The notes under the pieces are model-generated. The model did not search any database. It saw only the letters and a program-made list of their open reading frames with translations, and was not told the origin of the DNA. This document shows, piece after piece, positions 54,341 to 62,789 of a stretch of DNA of 64,000 nucleotides. Each line of letters starts with the position of its first letter. The first letter of the stretch is position 1. This stretch comes from Thiothrix phosphatis (lineage in GTDB: Bacteria > Pseudomonadota > Gammaproteobacteria > Thiotrichales > Thiotrichaceae): NCBI RefSeq assembly GCF_035668035.1, contig NZ_JAYMYJ010000090.1:1-64000 (forward strand), read 5' to 3'. The translations under genes and the position numbers were made by a program.

Positions 54341-54454
54341 TTGTAAAAAAGTTTAGTCGGCAGTGGGCCGGGGTGTAACTCCTCCTCTCCTCTCTCTAGC
54401 TACCCGGCTCACTTATCCTCCATTGCCCGCTCTCTTGGCGGGCAATTTTTTTTG
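54341..54454 (+). ncRNA. Candidate 3'-UTR-derived RNA with a CU-rich hairpin loop
   Basis: After the phasin stop, AGTGGGCCGGG (54362-54372) pairs with CCCGGCTCACT (54403-54413; 11 bp with one G-U). This leaves a 30-base loop that is mostly C and U (CTCCTCCTCTCCTCTCTCTA). An intrinsic terminator follows at once. The exposed CCUCCUCUCC could pair with Shine-Dalgarno sequences. An independent sRNA is a hypothesis from structure only. Confidence 0.35.
54422..54453 (+). terminator. Intrinsic terminator of the phasin transcript
   Basis: ATTGCCCGC / GCGGGCAAT (9-bp perfect stem) with a 7-base loop, followed by a run of eight T's. Confidence 0.92.
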
Positions 54455-54486
54455 AAGCTCCTCTTTCCCTTCCGCCATCTTCCAAC

Positions 54487-54744
54487 TTACAGGCTTGGCT
54501 CTTGAGGCTGCCGTGCTGACGGCTGCTTGTCAGGTTGTTGCGCTTTGGGGTTGTAATTCAACAGGCAGTCATTTTTGCCGTCATCCCGCCCGATTTTGTA
54601 AAACAGCGCCAACGCCGAAGCCATCGCCACGCCTGCCAGCGTCTGCAAAAAGCCGAATCCGTTGATCAGGTTGGCCAGCACGGAAAACACGCCGATGCCA
54701 GCGAAAACATAAAGGGTAAGGCGAAGCAAAGCTTGTGATGACAT
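54487..54744 (-). CDS. Small hypothetical membrane protein
   Basis: This 85-residue protein has two hydrophobic helices (about 7-27 and 33-49; LYVFAGIGVFSVLANLINGF) and a hydrophilic, Gln/Pro-rich C-terminus (KAQQPDKQPSARQPQ). I do not recognise the family. It is on the same strand as lptG but 118 bases downstream of its end, so it may be read from the same transcript. The ORF is short, so coding is plausible rather than certain. Confidence 0.55.
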   Translation of the reverse strand: MSSQALLRLTLYVFAGIGVFSVLANLINGFGFLQTLAGVAMASALALFYKIGRDDGKNDCLLNYNPKAQQPDKQPSARQPQEPSL

Positions 54745-54862
54745 GGATAAGCCCCCGCAGTCATTTAATAGTTAATTTTATGAAATGATAACAGCAGTTG
54801 AATTGCTCAGTAAACAAGCATGTTGGCGCGGCGCAACAAGCCCCTGGGCGTCCGCTTGTGCC

Positions 54863-55930
54863 TTAGCGCACCCGCCACAACATCCATGTTCCTCCAGCCA
54901 AAAAGACCAGCAAAGGCAGCGTGGCGGACAACAAGGGCGGGATGCCATAGACAATGCCTACATTGCCAAGGATGCGGCTAAACAGGAAGAAGGCGATGCC
55001 GATGATGATGCCGATAAAGATCCGCTGGCCTGCCCCGGCATTGCGTTGGAAGCTGAAGACAAACGGGGCCGCAATGATCAGCATCACCAGGGTCGACAGT
55101 GGCGTGGTGAAATGTTGCCAGAAAGCTTGTTCGAAACGGTCGCTGTTCAAGTCGTTTTCGCGCTGGTGTTGGATGAACTCAGCCAGTTCCCGCGCCGCCA
55201 ACTGGTTGGGCTTGACCGCAGCAATGGTGAGGACTTGTTCAGGAAGCAGGTTGTCCGCATGCTCTGTTGCAAGCTTGGTTTGTTGGATGCCATCCGGGCG
55301 GATGATCCTGTGGTTGACGCCATGCAGTAGCCAACCCTCCGCATCCCGTTCAGCACTGTCAGCATGCGTGATGTTTTCAATGCGCCCCTCGGCGGGGTTG
55401 ACCGTATAAACAGAAATGCCCTCAAGCTTTTTTTCCGACCATAATTTGGCGATATTGAGGATGCGGTCGCCGTCCTTGACCCAAACGCCTTGGTCGCTGA
55501 CGGCAAGCTGTTTTTGTTGCATCTGTAATTTGAAATTGTTGGCGGCCAGCTCGGTGCGGGGTGCCACCCATTCCCCCAGCACAAACACCAGCATCACCAG
55601 CGCCAGCCCCAGTTTCAGCGTCATCAGCACGATTTGGCGGATGGAAACGCCCGCCGCCCGCATCGCCGTCAATTCGCTGTTGGCGGCCAGATTGCCCAAC
55701 CCCAACAGGCTGCCAATCAGGGTGGCGGTGGGGAAGTAGTCGTACAGGAATTTGGGCACACCCATCACGATGTAATAGAACGCCTGCAAGCTCCCGTAGT
55801 GGGTGTCAGGGCTGGTGTCGCCGAGTTCCCCCAAAAAGGCGAAAAACCTGTCAAGCAGCAGCAGCGCCAGCCAAGTGACCAGGATACTGGACAGGACGCT
55901 TTTCCAGATGTAACGCTCCAGGATGTTCAT
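54863..55930 (-). CDS. lptG: LPS export ABC permease LptG
   Basis: This 355-residue inner-membrane permease partners LptF and the ATPase LptB and extracts LPS for transfer to LptC and the periplasmic bridge. It has six helices in two groups flanking a periplasmic beta-jellyroll domain. Typical segments are MNILERYIWKSVLSSILVTW, ANSELTAMRAAGVSIRQI (coupling helix) and TTPLSTLVMLIIAAPFVFSF. It starts within the lptF stop (ATGA). It is the distal gene of a five-gene overlapping operon. Confidence 0.95.
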   Translation of the reverse strand: MNILERYIWKSVLSSILVTWLALLLLDRFFAFLGELGDTSPDTHYGSLQAFYYIVMGVPKFLYDYFPTATLIGSLLGLGNLAANSELTAMRAAGVSIRQIVLMTLKLGLALVMLVFVLGEWVAPRTELAANNFKLQMQQKQLAVSDQGVWVKDGDRILNIAKLWSEKKLEGISVYTVNPAEGRIENITHADSAERDAEGWLLHGVNHRIIRPDGIQQTKLATEHADNLLPEQVLTIAAVKPNQLAARELAEFIQHQRENDLNSDRFEQAFWQHFTTPLSTLVMLIIAAPFVFSFQRNAGAGQRIFIGIIIGIAFFLFSRILGNVGIVYGIPPLLSATLPLLVFLAGGTWMLWRVR

Positions 55931-56994
55931 GCCGGTTTTCCATAATATTTGCGCAACAACCAGAAGCTGAGGCCAAGCACCGCCAAATGTATCCACCACA
56001 ATCCGGGAAGGATGGGGAAACCGCCCCGATCCATCATGCCGCGCACCGTCGCCAGGACGCTGGCGTAGACGGCGTAGATCAGGATGGCGACCGCAATTTT
56101 GCTGTAACGCCCTTGCCGGGGGGCGGTGTAACTGAGCGGGAAAGCCAGCAACGCCAGCAGGGGGGCTGACAGGATGACAGCGATCCGCCATTGCAGTTCG
56201 GCGCGGGAAGCCGGGTCGGTCTGTTGCAACAATTGTTGGATCGGGACTGCCGCCAAGCTGTCGCCGCCCTGAAAACTGCGCAAGGGGATGCGGATGCCGT
56301 GTTCACCGAAGCGGATGATGGTCATGCCGCCCTTTTCCGGGTCAGATTCGTAACGGTAGCCGTCACTGATCTGCAATACCCGCTCCCCGGTGCCGGAATC
56401 GATGAACAGCACCGCAGACTTTGCCCAGATGACAATTTCCTTCCCGCCAGCTTTGGCGCGGATGAAAAAGCGCTCCATCACCGTGTGGCTGGGGTCAATG
56501 CTTTCTGCCAATGCCGTGTAATTGCGTTCCTCCGTGCCGGAACTGACGAACTCACCAGGCGGGATGCCAGCCGCTTCCGGACGCTCATTGATTTCGCGGC
56601 GCAGCTCCAGGTTGCTGGCTTCCAGCCACGGCGACACAAAGATGACCAGCACGCCCAGCAACAGGGTCAAGGGCAGCACGAAACTGAAAATGGCGCGGTA
56701 AAAATGGCGCGGCGCGACACCTGCCGCCCGTAACGCCGCCATTTCCGAATCCCGGTACAGGCGGCTGAACGCCAGCATCATGCCGATCAGCAACGCCACC
56801 GGCACCAGACGGATCAATTGTTTCAGCGAACCGAACCACAACAGGCTGCCGACCAGGTCAGCGGGCAAGTTGCCGGTGCTCGCATCCGCCAGCAGGCGCA
56901 CGAACGTGTTGCCGACAATGATCAGCGTCAGCACCAGCAGGGTGGCGATGAAGCTGAGGGCGATTTCCTTGAACAGGTAGCGGTTGATGATCAT
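55927..56994 (-). CDS. lptF: LPS export ABC permease LptF
   Basis: This 355-residue permease starts MIINRYLFKEIALSFIATLL. The coupling-helix segment RDSEMAALRAAGVAPRHFYR and the six-helix plus jellyroll arrangement match LptF. ATG 56994 was chosen over an ATG ten codons upstream because the family starts here, and it overlaps the PAP2 stop by 4 bases. LptF/G are usually beside pepA or lptC. Here they follow an ArnC-like/ArnT-like/PAP2 run. Confidence 0.95.
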   Translation of the reverse strand: MIINRYLFKEIALSFIATLLVLTLIIVGNTFVRLLADASTGNLPADLVGSLLWFGSLKQLIRLVPVALLIGMMLAFSRLYRDSEMAALRAAGVAPRHFYRAIFSFVLPLTLLLGVLVIFVSPWLEASNLELRREINERPEAAGIPPGEFVSSGTEERNYTALAESIDPSHTVMERFFIRAKAGGKEIVIWAKSAVLFIDSGTGERVLQISDGYRYESDPEKGGMTIIRFGEHGIRIPLRSFQGGDSLAAVPIQQLLQQTDPASRAELQWRIAVILSAPLLALLAFPLSYTAPRQGRYSKIAVAILIYAVYASVLATVRGMMDRGGFPILPGLWWIHLAVLGLSFWLLRKYYGKPA

Positions 56995-57761
56995 GGTGTC
57001 GGCCTGGGTGCGGGTTTGCGCCATCTCAGGCGGAGGGCGGCGATACAGGAACCGGCTGAAGCCGCCGCGATCGCCATTTGCAGCCAGAACGCCTGCGGAT
57101 AGCCGCTATCCAGCCAAAACAGCAGTAAGGCAAACAGCAAAAATAACCCCGCCAGCGTTTGTTGCCCACCAGATGTGGCAGGCCAGCGCCAGTGGTTCGC
57201 CAGCTTCCACCCCACCCAAGCTGAAAACCAGCCGCAAGCAGCGCCAGCGGCGACATCCATCGGCCAATGCGCGCCGACCGCGATCCGGCTGCAACCGACC
57301 AGCAAGGCGGCGCAGTAGAGCAGGGCGGTCAGGCGTCCCCGCTGCAACACCAGCGCGTAGACGCCCGCCACCACAAACGCAGCGGTGGTGTGCCCGGAAG
57401 GGAAGCTGAACGTTTGCAGCTCAATTCCGGCGACATGCACTTGTTGGCCCAAGACCGCCAGCGGCCTCTCCATCGCCAGCAGGGGTTTCAGGCTGCGGGT
57501 AAGCAGGGTGGCGACCAGCCCCGCCAGCAACCCGGTTGGCAGCAATTGCGGGTGGCGGAAGGCCAGCAGCCCCAACAGGGCCAGCGACGCCAGCGCATCG
57601 CCCAGCAGCGTGATGTTTTCCCAAACGGCATCCGGCCATAGCGCAAACCATTGTTGCAGGTGCAGGAACAGGGCGGTATTGAGGCCGAACCCCCCGATGG
57701 TGGCGGCCAATAGCAGCATCAGCAATACGGGCACGCCGATGGTTTCCAGTTCATCCCTCAT
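56991..57761 (-). CDS. PAP2-family membrane phosphatase
   Basis: This 256-residue membrane protein has about six helices and the PAP2 tripartite motif: KPLLAMERP (KX6RP), FPSGHTTAAF (PSGH) and SRIAVGAHWPMD (SRX5HX3D). It probably dephosphorylates a lipid substrate, for example undecaprenyl pyrophosphate or the 1-phosphate of lipid A (BacA- or LpxE-like); the substrate is unresolved. It overlaps its neighbours by 4 bases each (ArnT-like upstream, lptF downstream). Confidence 0.88.
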   Translation of the reverse strand: MRDELETIGVPVLLMLLLAATIGGFGLNTALFLHLQQWFALWPDAVWENITLLGDALASLALLGLLAFRHPQLLPTGLLAGLVATLLTRSLKPLLAMERPLAVLGQQVHVAGIELQTFSFPSGHTTAAFVVAGVYALVLQRGRLTALLYCAALLVGCSRIAVGAHWPMDVAAGAACGWFSAWVGWKLANHWRWPATSGGQQTLAGLFLLFALLLFWLDSGYPQAFWLQMAIAAASAGSCIAALRLRWRKPAPRPTP

Positions 57762-59356
57762 GGCGCTTTCACCCGCTTGGCCAGCACCAGCCCGCCGCGC
57801 TTGAACACGACGATGTAATTTTCCGCCGGTTGCAGATGGCCTTCTTTTGAGAAGGCATATTCCCCTACCGCTGGCGCGCGCCGTGGCGTAATGGCCTCAC
57901 GGTAAACGGTGAAGCTCGGCATGTTGACCCCATCCATGACGATGGTGGAGCCGCTGAGATTGCTGTTGGCGAAGCGTGCCGCATCTTTCACCGCCGCTTG
58001 CTGGGTGTAGCCCGCCACTGGAATCAGGATGCTGCTGAGGAACAGCGTTTGCAGGATGGCGGCCCCTATCAGGCGCAAATGGTTTGGCGTTTTCGGCCAC
58101 AGCAGCAGCGCCAACAGCGCCAGCAGGTAAATGGCCGTCGCCGGGCGGTAATAGGCTCCCGTGATTGTCTGGAACTGCGCCAGCAGGCCCTGGAAATAGG
58201 GCGCAGGGTTTTGCGCAACGGCGTATGCCAACAATTCCGGCAGGAACAGCAGGACGCCAGCGATCAGGATGGCGGGCACCAACGCCAGCCAGCGGTTGGG
58301 GTTTTCCCCGCAGTGTTTCGCCAGCAGCAGCAGCAAAGGCGTTGCGCCGTACAGCAGGTAATGCGGCAGTTGGGTGCTGGACAAGGAAAAGAATACGAAC
58401 ACAAACAGGAACCAGAACCACAGAAAGCGGCTGAACTGCGCCGCCGCCAACTCCGTCGCTGTTGCGGCTGGCGGCTTTCCCTTGCGCAGCAGGGAGGAAA
58501 ACAGCGGGATCAGCAAGCCGCTGAACGGCAGCAACATGAAGGGCAGCGCGACAAGGTAATACCAGAGTTGCCCGCCATGACCTTCCATCGTGTCGGAAAA
58601 ACGGCTGACATTGTGCTTGAAGAAAAAGCCGTCGATAAACGCCTGCCCTTGCGCCAGGTATTCCAGGATGTACCAAGGTGCCGCCACCGCCAGGAACACC
58701 GTCAGCCCGAATGGGCTGAAAACGGTTTGCAGCCAGCTTTTCCACTGGCCGTTGCTGACATACAGGAATGCGCTGGCCACCAGGGGAATGGCGACCGCCA
58801 CCGGCCCCTTGCACAGGAACCCCAGCCCCAGCCAGAAAAAGACCCGGAACAACAGCATGCGGGTAGGCTGTTCCCAATAACGCCAGATGTCGAACAGGGC
58901 AAGCGCAATCAGCAGATCCAGCAGGGCGTCGGCGATCGCTGCCCGCCCGATGAGCACGATCATGGCGGAAGTGGCCACCATCACGGCGGCGAGGATGGCG
59001 TTGCGCCGGGGCATGCGCGGCTTGGCGAAATAGTATGTCGCCATGACCCAGGCGCTCGCCGCCAGTGCTGACGGTAGCCGCAGGCTCCATTCGTGCAGGC
59101 CGAACGCCGTCACGCTCAACGCCTGTAGCCAGTAAATCAGGATCGGCTTGTCAAAGCGTGGTTCGCCGTTGAGGAAGGTGGTGATGAAATCGTGGCGCTG
59201 GAGCATTTCCCAGGTCGCCGCGCTGAAGGCGCCTTCATCCAGGTCGAACAGGGCGGGTGCCCCCAATTGCCAGAAAAAGGCGAGCAACACCAGTGGCAGC
59301 AGGAAACCATCGCCGCTTTGCAACAGCCAGTGGCGCAGCCCGGCGGCGGCACGCAT
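57758..59356 (-). CDS. ArnT-like (PMT family) polyprenyl-sugar glycosyltransferase
   Basis: This 532-residue polytopic protein (about 12-13 helices) has the conserved acidic DLDEGAFSAATWEML and EPRFDKPILIYWLQALSVTA motifs of GT-C enzymes of the GT83/GT39 type. These transfer a sugar from undecaprenyl phosphate to lipid A or another periplasmic acceptor. A C-terminal periplasmic domain is present. The sugar is not evident. The start shares one base with the stop of the upstream GT2 gene. Confidence 0.9.
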   Translation of the reverse strand: MRAAAGLRHWLLQSGDGFLLPLVLLAFFWQLGAPALFDLDEGAFSAATWEMLQRHDFITTFLNGEPRFDKPILIYWLQALSVTAFGLHEWSLRLPSALAASAWVMATYYFAKPRMPRRNAILAAVMVATSAMIVLIGRAAIADALLDLLIALALFDIWRYWEQPTRMLLFRVFFWLGLGFLCKGPVAVAIPLVASAFLYVSNGQWKSWLQTVFSPFGLTVFLAVAAPWYILEYLAQGQAFIDGFFFKHNVSRFSDTMEGHGGQLWYYLVALPFMLLPFSGLLIPLFSSLLRKGKPPAATATELAAAQFSRFLWFWFLFVFVFFSLSSTQLPHYLLYGATPLLLLLAKHCGENPNRWLALVPAILIAGVLLFLPELLAYAVAQNPAPYFQGLLAQFQTITGAYYRPATAIYLLALLALLLWPKTPNHLRLIGAAILQTLFLSSILIPVAGYTQQAAVKDAARFANSNLSGSTIVMDGVNMPSFTVYREAITPRRAPAVGEYAFSKEGHLQPAENYIVVFKRGGLVLAKRVKAP

Positions 59357-60354
59357 CAGGTGGACTGCTTCCAGCCATGCGCCGCGTTGTCTTCCCTTGG
59401 CGCACGGATGACGTAGGCGTTGCGGCTGGAGGATTCAAAGTAAACCCGCGCCAGCAGTTCCGCAATAATGCCGGTGGTCAGGAACTGGATGGAGGTGATC
59501 ATCAGCATGACCCCCGCCAGCAGCAGCGGCCTGCCGCCGATGTCATGGCCGAGGATGAATTTGTCCATGCCCAGCCAGCTCAGGATCAACGAGCCGATCA
59601 GCCCGAACGCCAGCCCGATGGTGCCGAACAGGTGTCCGGGGCGCGCCCGGAAACGCATGAAGAACCACATGAACAACAGGTCGATGATCACCCGGAAAGT
59701 GCGTGAAATGCCGTATTTGGATTCCCCGCTGAGGCGTTCATTGTGGTTGACCACCCGTTCGCCGATGCGGGACGGCGGCACGGCGGTGGCGACCCAGGCT
59801 GGGATGAAACGGTGCATTTCACCATACAGCCGCACCTTTTCCATCACCGAAGCACGGTAGACCTTGAGGCTACAGCCATAGTCGTGCAGGTAAACGCCGG
59901 TGACCTTGCGGATCAGGCGGTTGGCGATGCGGGAAGGGATCTTGCGCAGCACCAGCGTGTCCTTGCGGTTTTTGCGCCAGCCGACCAGCAAATCCAGGTC
60001 GCGTTCCTGTAATTCCTGCAACATGGCGGGGATGTCGTTGGGGTCGTTTTGCAGGTCGCCGTCCAGCGTCACCAGCAGGGAGCCGCGCGATTGGTCAATG
60101 CCTGCCTGCATGGCGGCGGTCTGGCCAAAATTACGCTGTAATTCCACCACGTGGATATGGTTGCCGGATTTAGTGGAAGCCTCGTGCAAACGTTGTAGCG
60201 TGTGGTCGGAGCTGCCATCGTCCACCAGCACCATTTCCCATGGATAGGCCATATTTTCCAACGCTTGGGTCACCCGCTCCACCAGGGGCAGGACATTATC
60301 CTCCTCGTTATAGAACGGCACGATGATACTGACGCTATCAGCATAATTTGTCAT
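59356..60354 (-). CDS. ArnC/DPM1-like polyprenyl-phosphate glycosyltransferase (GT2)
   Basis: This 332-residue enzyme has a GT2 domain (SIIVPFYNEEDNVLPLVERV, VLVDDGSSDHTLQ, LVTLDGDLQNDPND) and two C-terminal membrane helices. This layout is typical of enzymes that load a sugar onto undecaprenyl phosphate (ArnC, GtrB, dolichol-P-mannose synthase). It is the first gene of the minus-strand operon and should supply the lipid donor to the ArnT-like enzyme encoded next. It is divergent from the YbhN-like gene across 61 bases. Confidence 0.92.
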   Translation of the reverse strand: MTNYADSVSIIVPFYNEEDNVLPLVERVTQALENMAYPWEMVLVDDGSSDHTLQRLHEASTKSGNHIHVVELQRNFGQTAAMQAGIDQSRGSLLVTLDGDLQNDPNDIPAMLQELQERDLDLLVGWRKNRKDTLVLRKIPSRIANRLIRKVTGVYLHDYGCSLKVYRASVMEKVRLYGEMHRFIPAWVATAVPPSRIGERVVNHNERLSGESKYGISRTFRVIIDLLFMWFFMRFRARPGHLFGTIGLAFGLIGSLILSWLGMDKFILGHDIGGRPLLLAGVMLMITSIQFLTTGIIAELLARVYFESSSRNAYVIRAPREDNAAHGWKQST

Positions 60355-60415
60355 TAATTCATTATCCGGTTCGGTTACAATGCTGCGCTGGATTATACGT
60401 TAAAGCAGGTAAAGG

Positions 60416-61351
60416 ATGACAGAACAGAGCAATACATCCGGCCAGCGTTGGCAAGTGGCGCTTTCGTGGCTGGTGCTGATCCTGTTTGTCGCAGGGGTGG
60501 AATACTGGATCGGCTGGAAAAGCGTGCTGGAGCCATGGCTGGCGTTCAGTTGGGCGCAGGGCTTGATCGCGCTGGCCTTGCTGGTGTTGAGCTACGCCTT
60601 GCGGGCATGGCGGATGTACGATTATTTCCCACAATTCCTGACCGGGCGCTGGCTGCAAACCTGGCGGCTGATGCTGATACACAATGCGCTCAATAACCTG
60701 CTGCCAGCCCGTACTGGCGAGATCAGTTTCCCTGTGTTGATGAAGCGTTATTTCAACGTGGCGTATGCGCATTCGGTGTCGGCGCTGCTGTGGTTCCGGG
60801 CGCTGGATTTGCACGCCATCCTGACGTTTGCGGTGTTCCCCTTGCTGATTGCGACCCGGCTGCGGGTGATCGCGTGGCCGTTGCTGTTGGTGTGGATGTT
60901 GCTGCCCATTTTGGTGTATGTGCTGCGCAACCGGATTGAAATCAGCCTTGCGGGCAAGGATGGCAAGTTCAGCGAGGTCATGCAGCAGGCCCTATACGGC
61001 CTGCCGGACAGCTGGGGGGCGTTCTGGCGCAGCTGGGCGATGACTTGGGCGAACTGGCTGGTGAAGCTGGTGACGCTGGCCTGGTTGTTGGGGCAATTCG
61101 TGCCTGATGCGAGCGGGAACCTGTTGCTGACCAGCGTGGTGACAGGGGAGCTGACCAGCGTGTTGCCTATCCATGCGCCGGGCGGTTTCGGCACCTATGA
61201 AGCCGGTGTGCTGGCTCCGCTGTCACGTATCATTGAGGTGAAGCAGGCGGCCATGGGCGCGGTGAATCTGCACCTGTTCGTGCTGGGTTCCTCGCTGGTG
61301 GGGGCGGTGATCGGTTGGATGATCCCATTGAAAGACAGGCAAAATGTTTGA
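60416..61351 (+). CDS. YbhN/MprF-flippase-like membrane protein (UPF0104)
   Basis: This 311-residue protein of about eight helices belongs to the lysylphosphatidylglycerol synthase membrane-domain/UPF0104 family. It shows LLPARTGEISFPVLMKRYF near residue 100 and the signature LPIHAPGGFGTYEAGVLAPL near 245-265. Family members are thought to move lipids or lipid-linked sugars across the inner membrane. It starts the plus-strand operon and overlaps the next gene by 8 bases. A flippase role for the polyprenyl-sugar made by the divergent operon is an attractive inference. Confidence 0.85.
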   Translation: MTEQSNTSGQRWQVALSWLVLILFVAGVEYWIGWKSVLEPWLAFSWAQGLIALALLVLSYALRAWRMYDYFPQFLTGRWLQTWRLMLIHNALNNLLPARTGEISFPVLMKRYFNVAYAHSVSALLWFRALDLHAILTFAVFPLLIATRLRVIAWPLLLVWMLLPILVYVLRNRIEISLAGKDGKFSEVMQQALYGLPDSWGAFWRSWAMTWANWLVKLVTLAWLLGQFVPDASGNLLLTSVVTGELTSVLPIHAPGGFGTYEAGVLAPLSRIIEVKQAAMGAVNLHLFVLGSSLVGAVIGWMIPLKDRQNV

Positions 61352-62789
61352 ACAGTGGCGAGGGCGGCAGGCTGGCGGGATGGCCATTTTGCTGCTGGGA
61401 TTGCTGGTTATTACGGCTTACCGTGCTTGGGTGGTGGCGACTGGCGGGCTGAACTTGTATGTGGATGAGGCACAGTATTGGTATTGGGCGCAAACCCTGG
61501 ATTGGGGGTACTACTCCAAGCCGCCGATGATCGCCGCCATTATTGCCGCCACCACCAGCGTGTGCGGCGATAGCGAGTTTTGCGTGCGTGCAGGCAGCCT
61601 GCTGTTTTATCCGCTGAGTACGTTGACGTTGTTCTTGCTGGCCAGGCGCTTGTTTGATGCGCGGGTGGCGTTGCTGGCAGCGTTGCTGTTCATCACCCTG
61701 CCGTCGGTGAGCCTGTCTTCCTCCCTGATTTCCACCGATGTGGCGCTGTTTTTTTTCTGGACGTTGGCGTTGTACGCTTTTGTGCGCGCATTGGATAGCG
61801 ACGCTTGGGGCGATTGGTTATTGCTAGGGGTTGCCTTGGGGCTGGGCATGTTGAGCAAGTACACCATGGGCGTTTTTTTTGTGTCCGCGCTGGTGTATGT
61901 GCTGGTTGCACGGCGCTTTGGCGTGCTCCTGAACCCAAGGGCGTGGGCGGCGGTGTTGGTGTCGGCGCTGGTGTTCGCGCCCAATCTGTGGTGGAACTGG
62001 CGGCATCATTTCCCGACCTTCCAGCATACCGCCGACATTGCGGCGGGCGCTGCCGGGAGTTTGCTGCATTGGGATGAGCTGGGCGAATTTGTCGGTGGGC
62101 AATTCGGCATGTTCGGCATCCTGCTGTTGCCGCTGTTGGGCTGGGCGATGCTCAGGGGGCGGATGCGGCATAAGGCCCTGTTGTTGAGCTTCACGTTGCC
62201 ATTCCTGTTGATCATTGCCTTGCAGGCGCTGTTTGGCCGCGCCAACGCCAACTGGGCGGCGCCTGCTTACGTGGCGGCCACTTTGCTGGTGGCGGCGTGG
62301 TTGCAGGAACACGGGAAACTGTTCGCCACCGCCCTGGCGGCGAATATTCTGCTGGGTTTGCTGGCCTACCATCCGGCACCGCTGGATTATCTGCTCCATA
62401 CCGACCTGCACAAGCGCCTCAAAGGCTGGGACATGATTGGGCGGCAATATTTGGCCATCCAGCAGCAGTATCCGGACGCCATCTTGCTTGCAGATGGCCG
62501 TGATGTGCTCAGTGAACTGGTGTATTACGCCCGTCCGCAAGGTTTGCGTGGGGTCAGCTGGAACCCGCATCAGCAGCTCCGCCACCATTACGACCTAGTG
62601 ACGACGCTGGCGGACAAGACCGGCAAGGATTTCCTGTTGGTGACGCAGGGCGGGCCGCCTGCTGACATTCCGGGCTATTTCGCCAGCCTGCAAGCAGTGG
62701 GCAGCCTTCAGGCCAATATTCACCCATCCTGGCGTCTGCAATACAATGTCTACTTGCTCAGGACATTCAAGGGTTTGGCTCTGCCATGA
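61344..62789 (+). CDS. ArnT/PMT-like glycosyltransferase (GT39 family), second copy
   Basis: This 481-residue polytopic GT-C enzyme has LYVDEAQYWYWAQTLDWGYY with the catalytic acidic pair, the YYSKPPMIA motif and about 10-12 helices. It is related to but clearly different from the ArnT-like protein encoded at 57758. It probably transfers a polyprenyl-linked sugar to lipid A or a surface glycan. Both ends overlap neighbours (8 and 4 bases). Confidence 0.88.
   Translation: MFEQWRGRQAGGMAILLLGLLVITAYRAWVVATGGLNLYVDEAQYWYWAQTLDWGYYSKPPMIAAIIAATTSVCGDSEFCVRAGSLLFYPLSTLTLFLLARRLFDARVALLAALLFITLPSVSLSSSLISTDVALFFFWTLALYAFVRALDSDAWGDWLLLGVALGLGMLSKYTMGVFFVSALVYVLVARRFGVLLNPRAWAAVLVSALVFAPNLWWNWRHHFPTFQHTADIAAGAAGSLLHWDELGEFVGGQFGMFGILLLPLLGWAMLRGRMRHKALLLSFTLPFLLIIALQALFGRANANWAAPAYVAATLLVAAWLQEHGKLFATALAANILLGLLAYHPAPLDYLLHTDLHKRLKGWDMIGRQYLAIQQQYPDAILLADGRDVLSELVYYARPQGLRGVSWNPHQQLRHHYDLVTTLADKTGKDFLLVTQGGPPADIPGYFASLQAVGSLQANIHPSWRLQYNVYLLRTFKGLALP

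Noticed and set aside
57998..59071. 357-codon plus-strand frame opposite the ArnT-like gene
   Set aside because: The Gln/Arg-rich shadow translation contrasts with hydrophobic helices and ArnT motifs on the minus strand.
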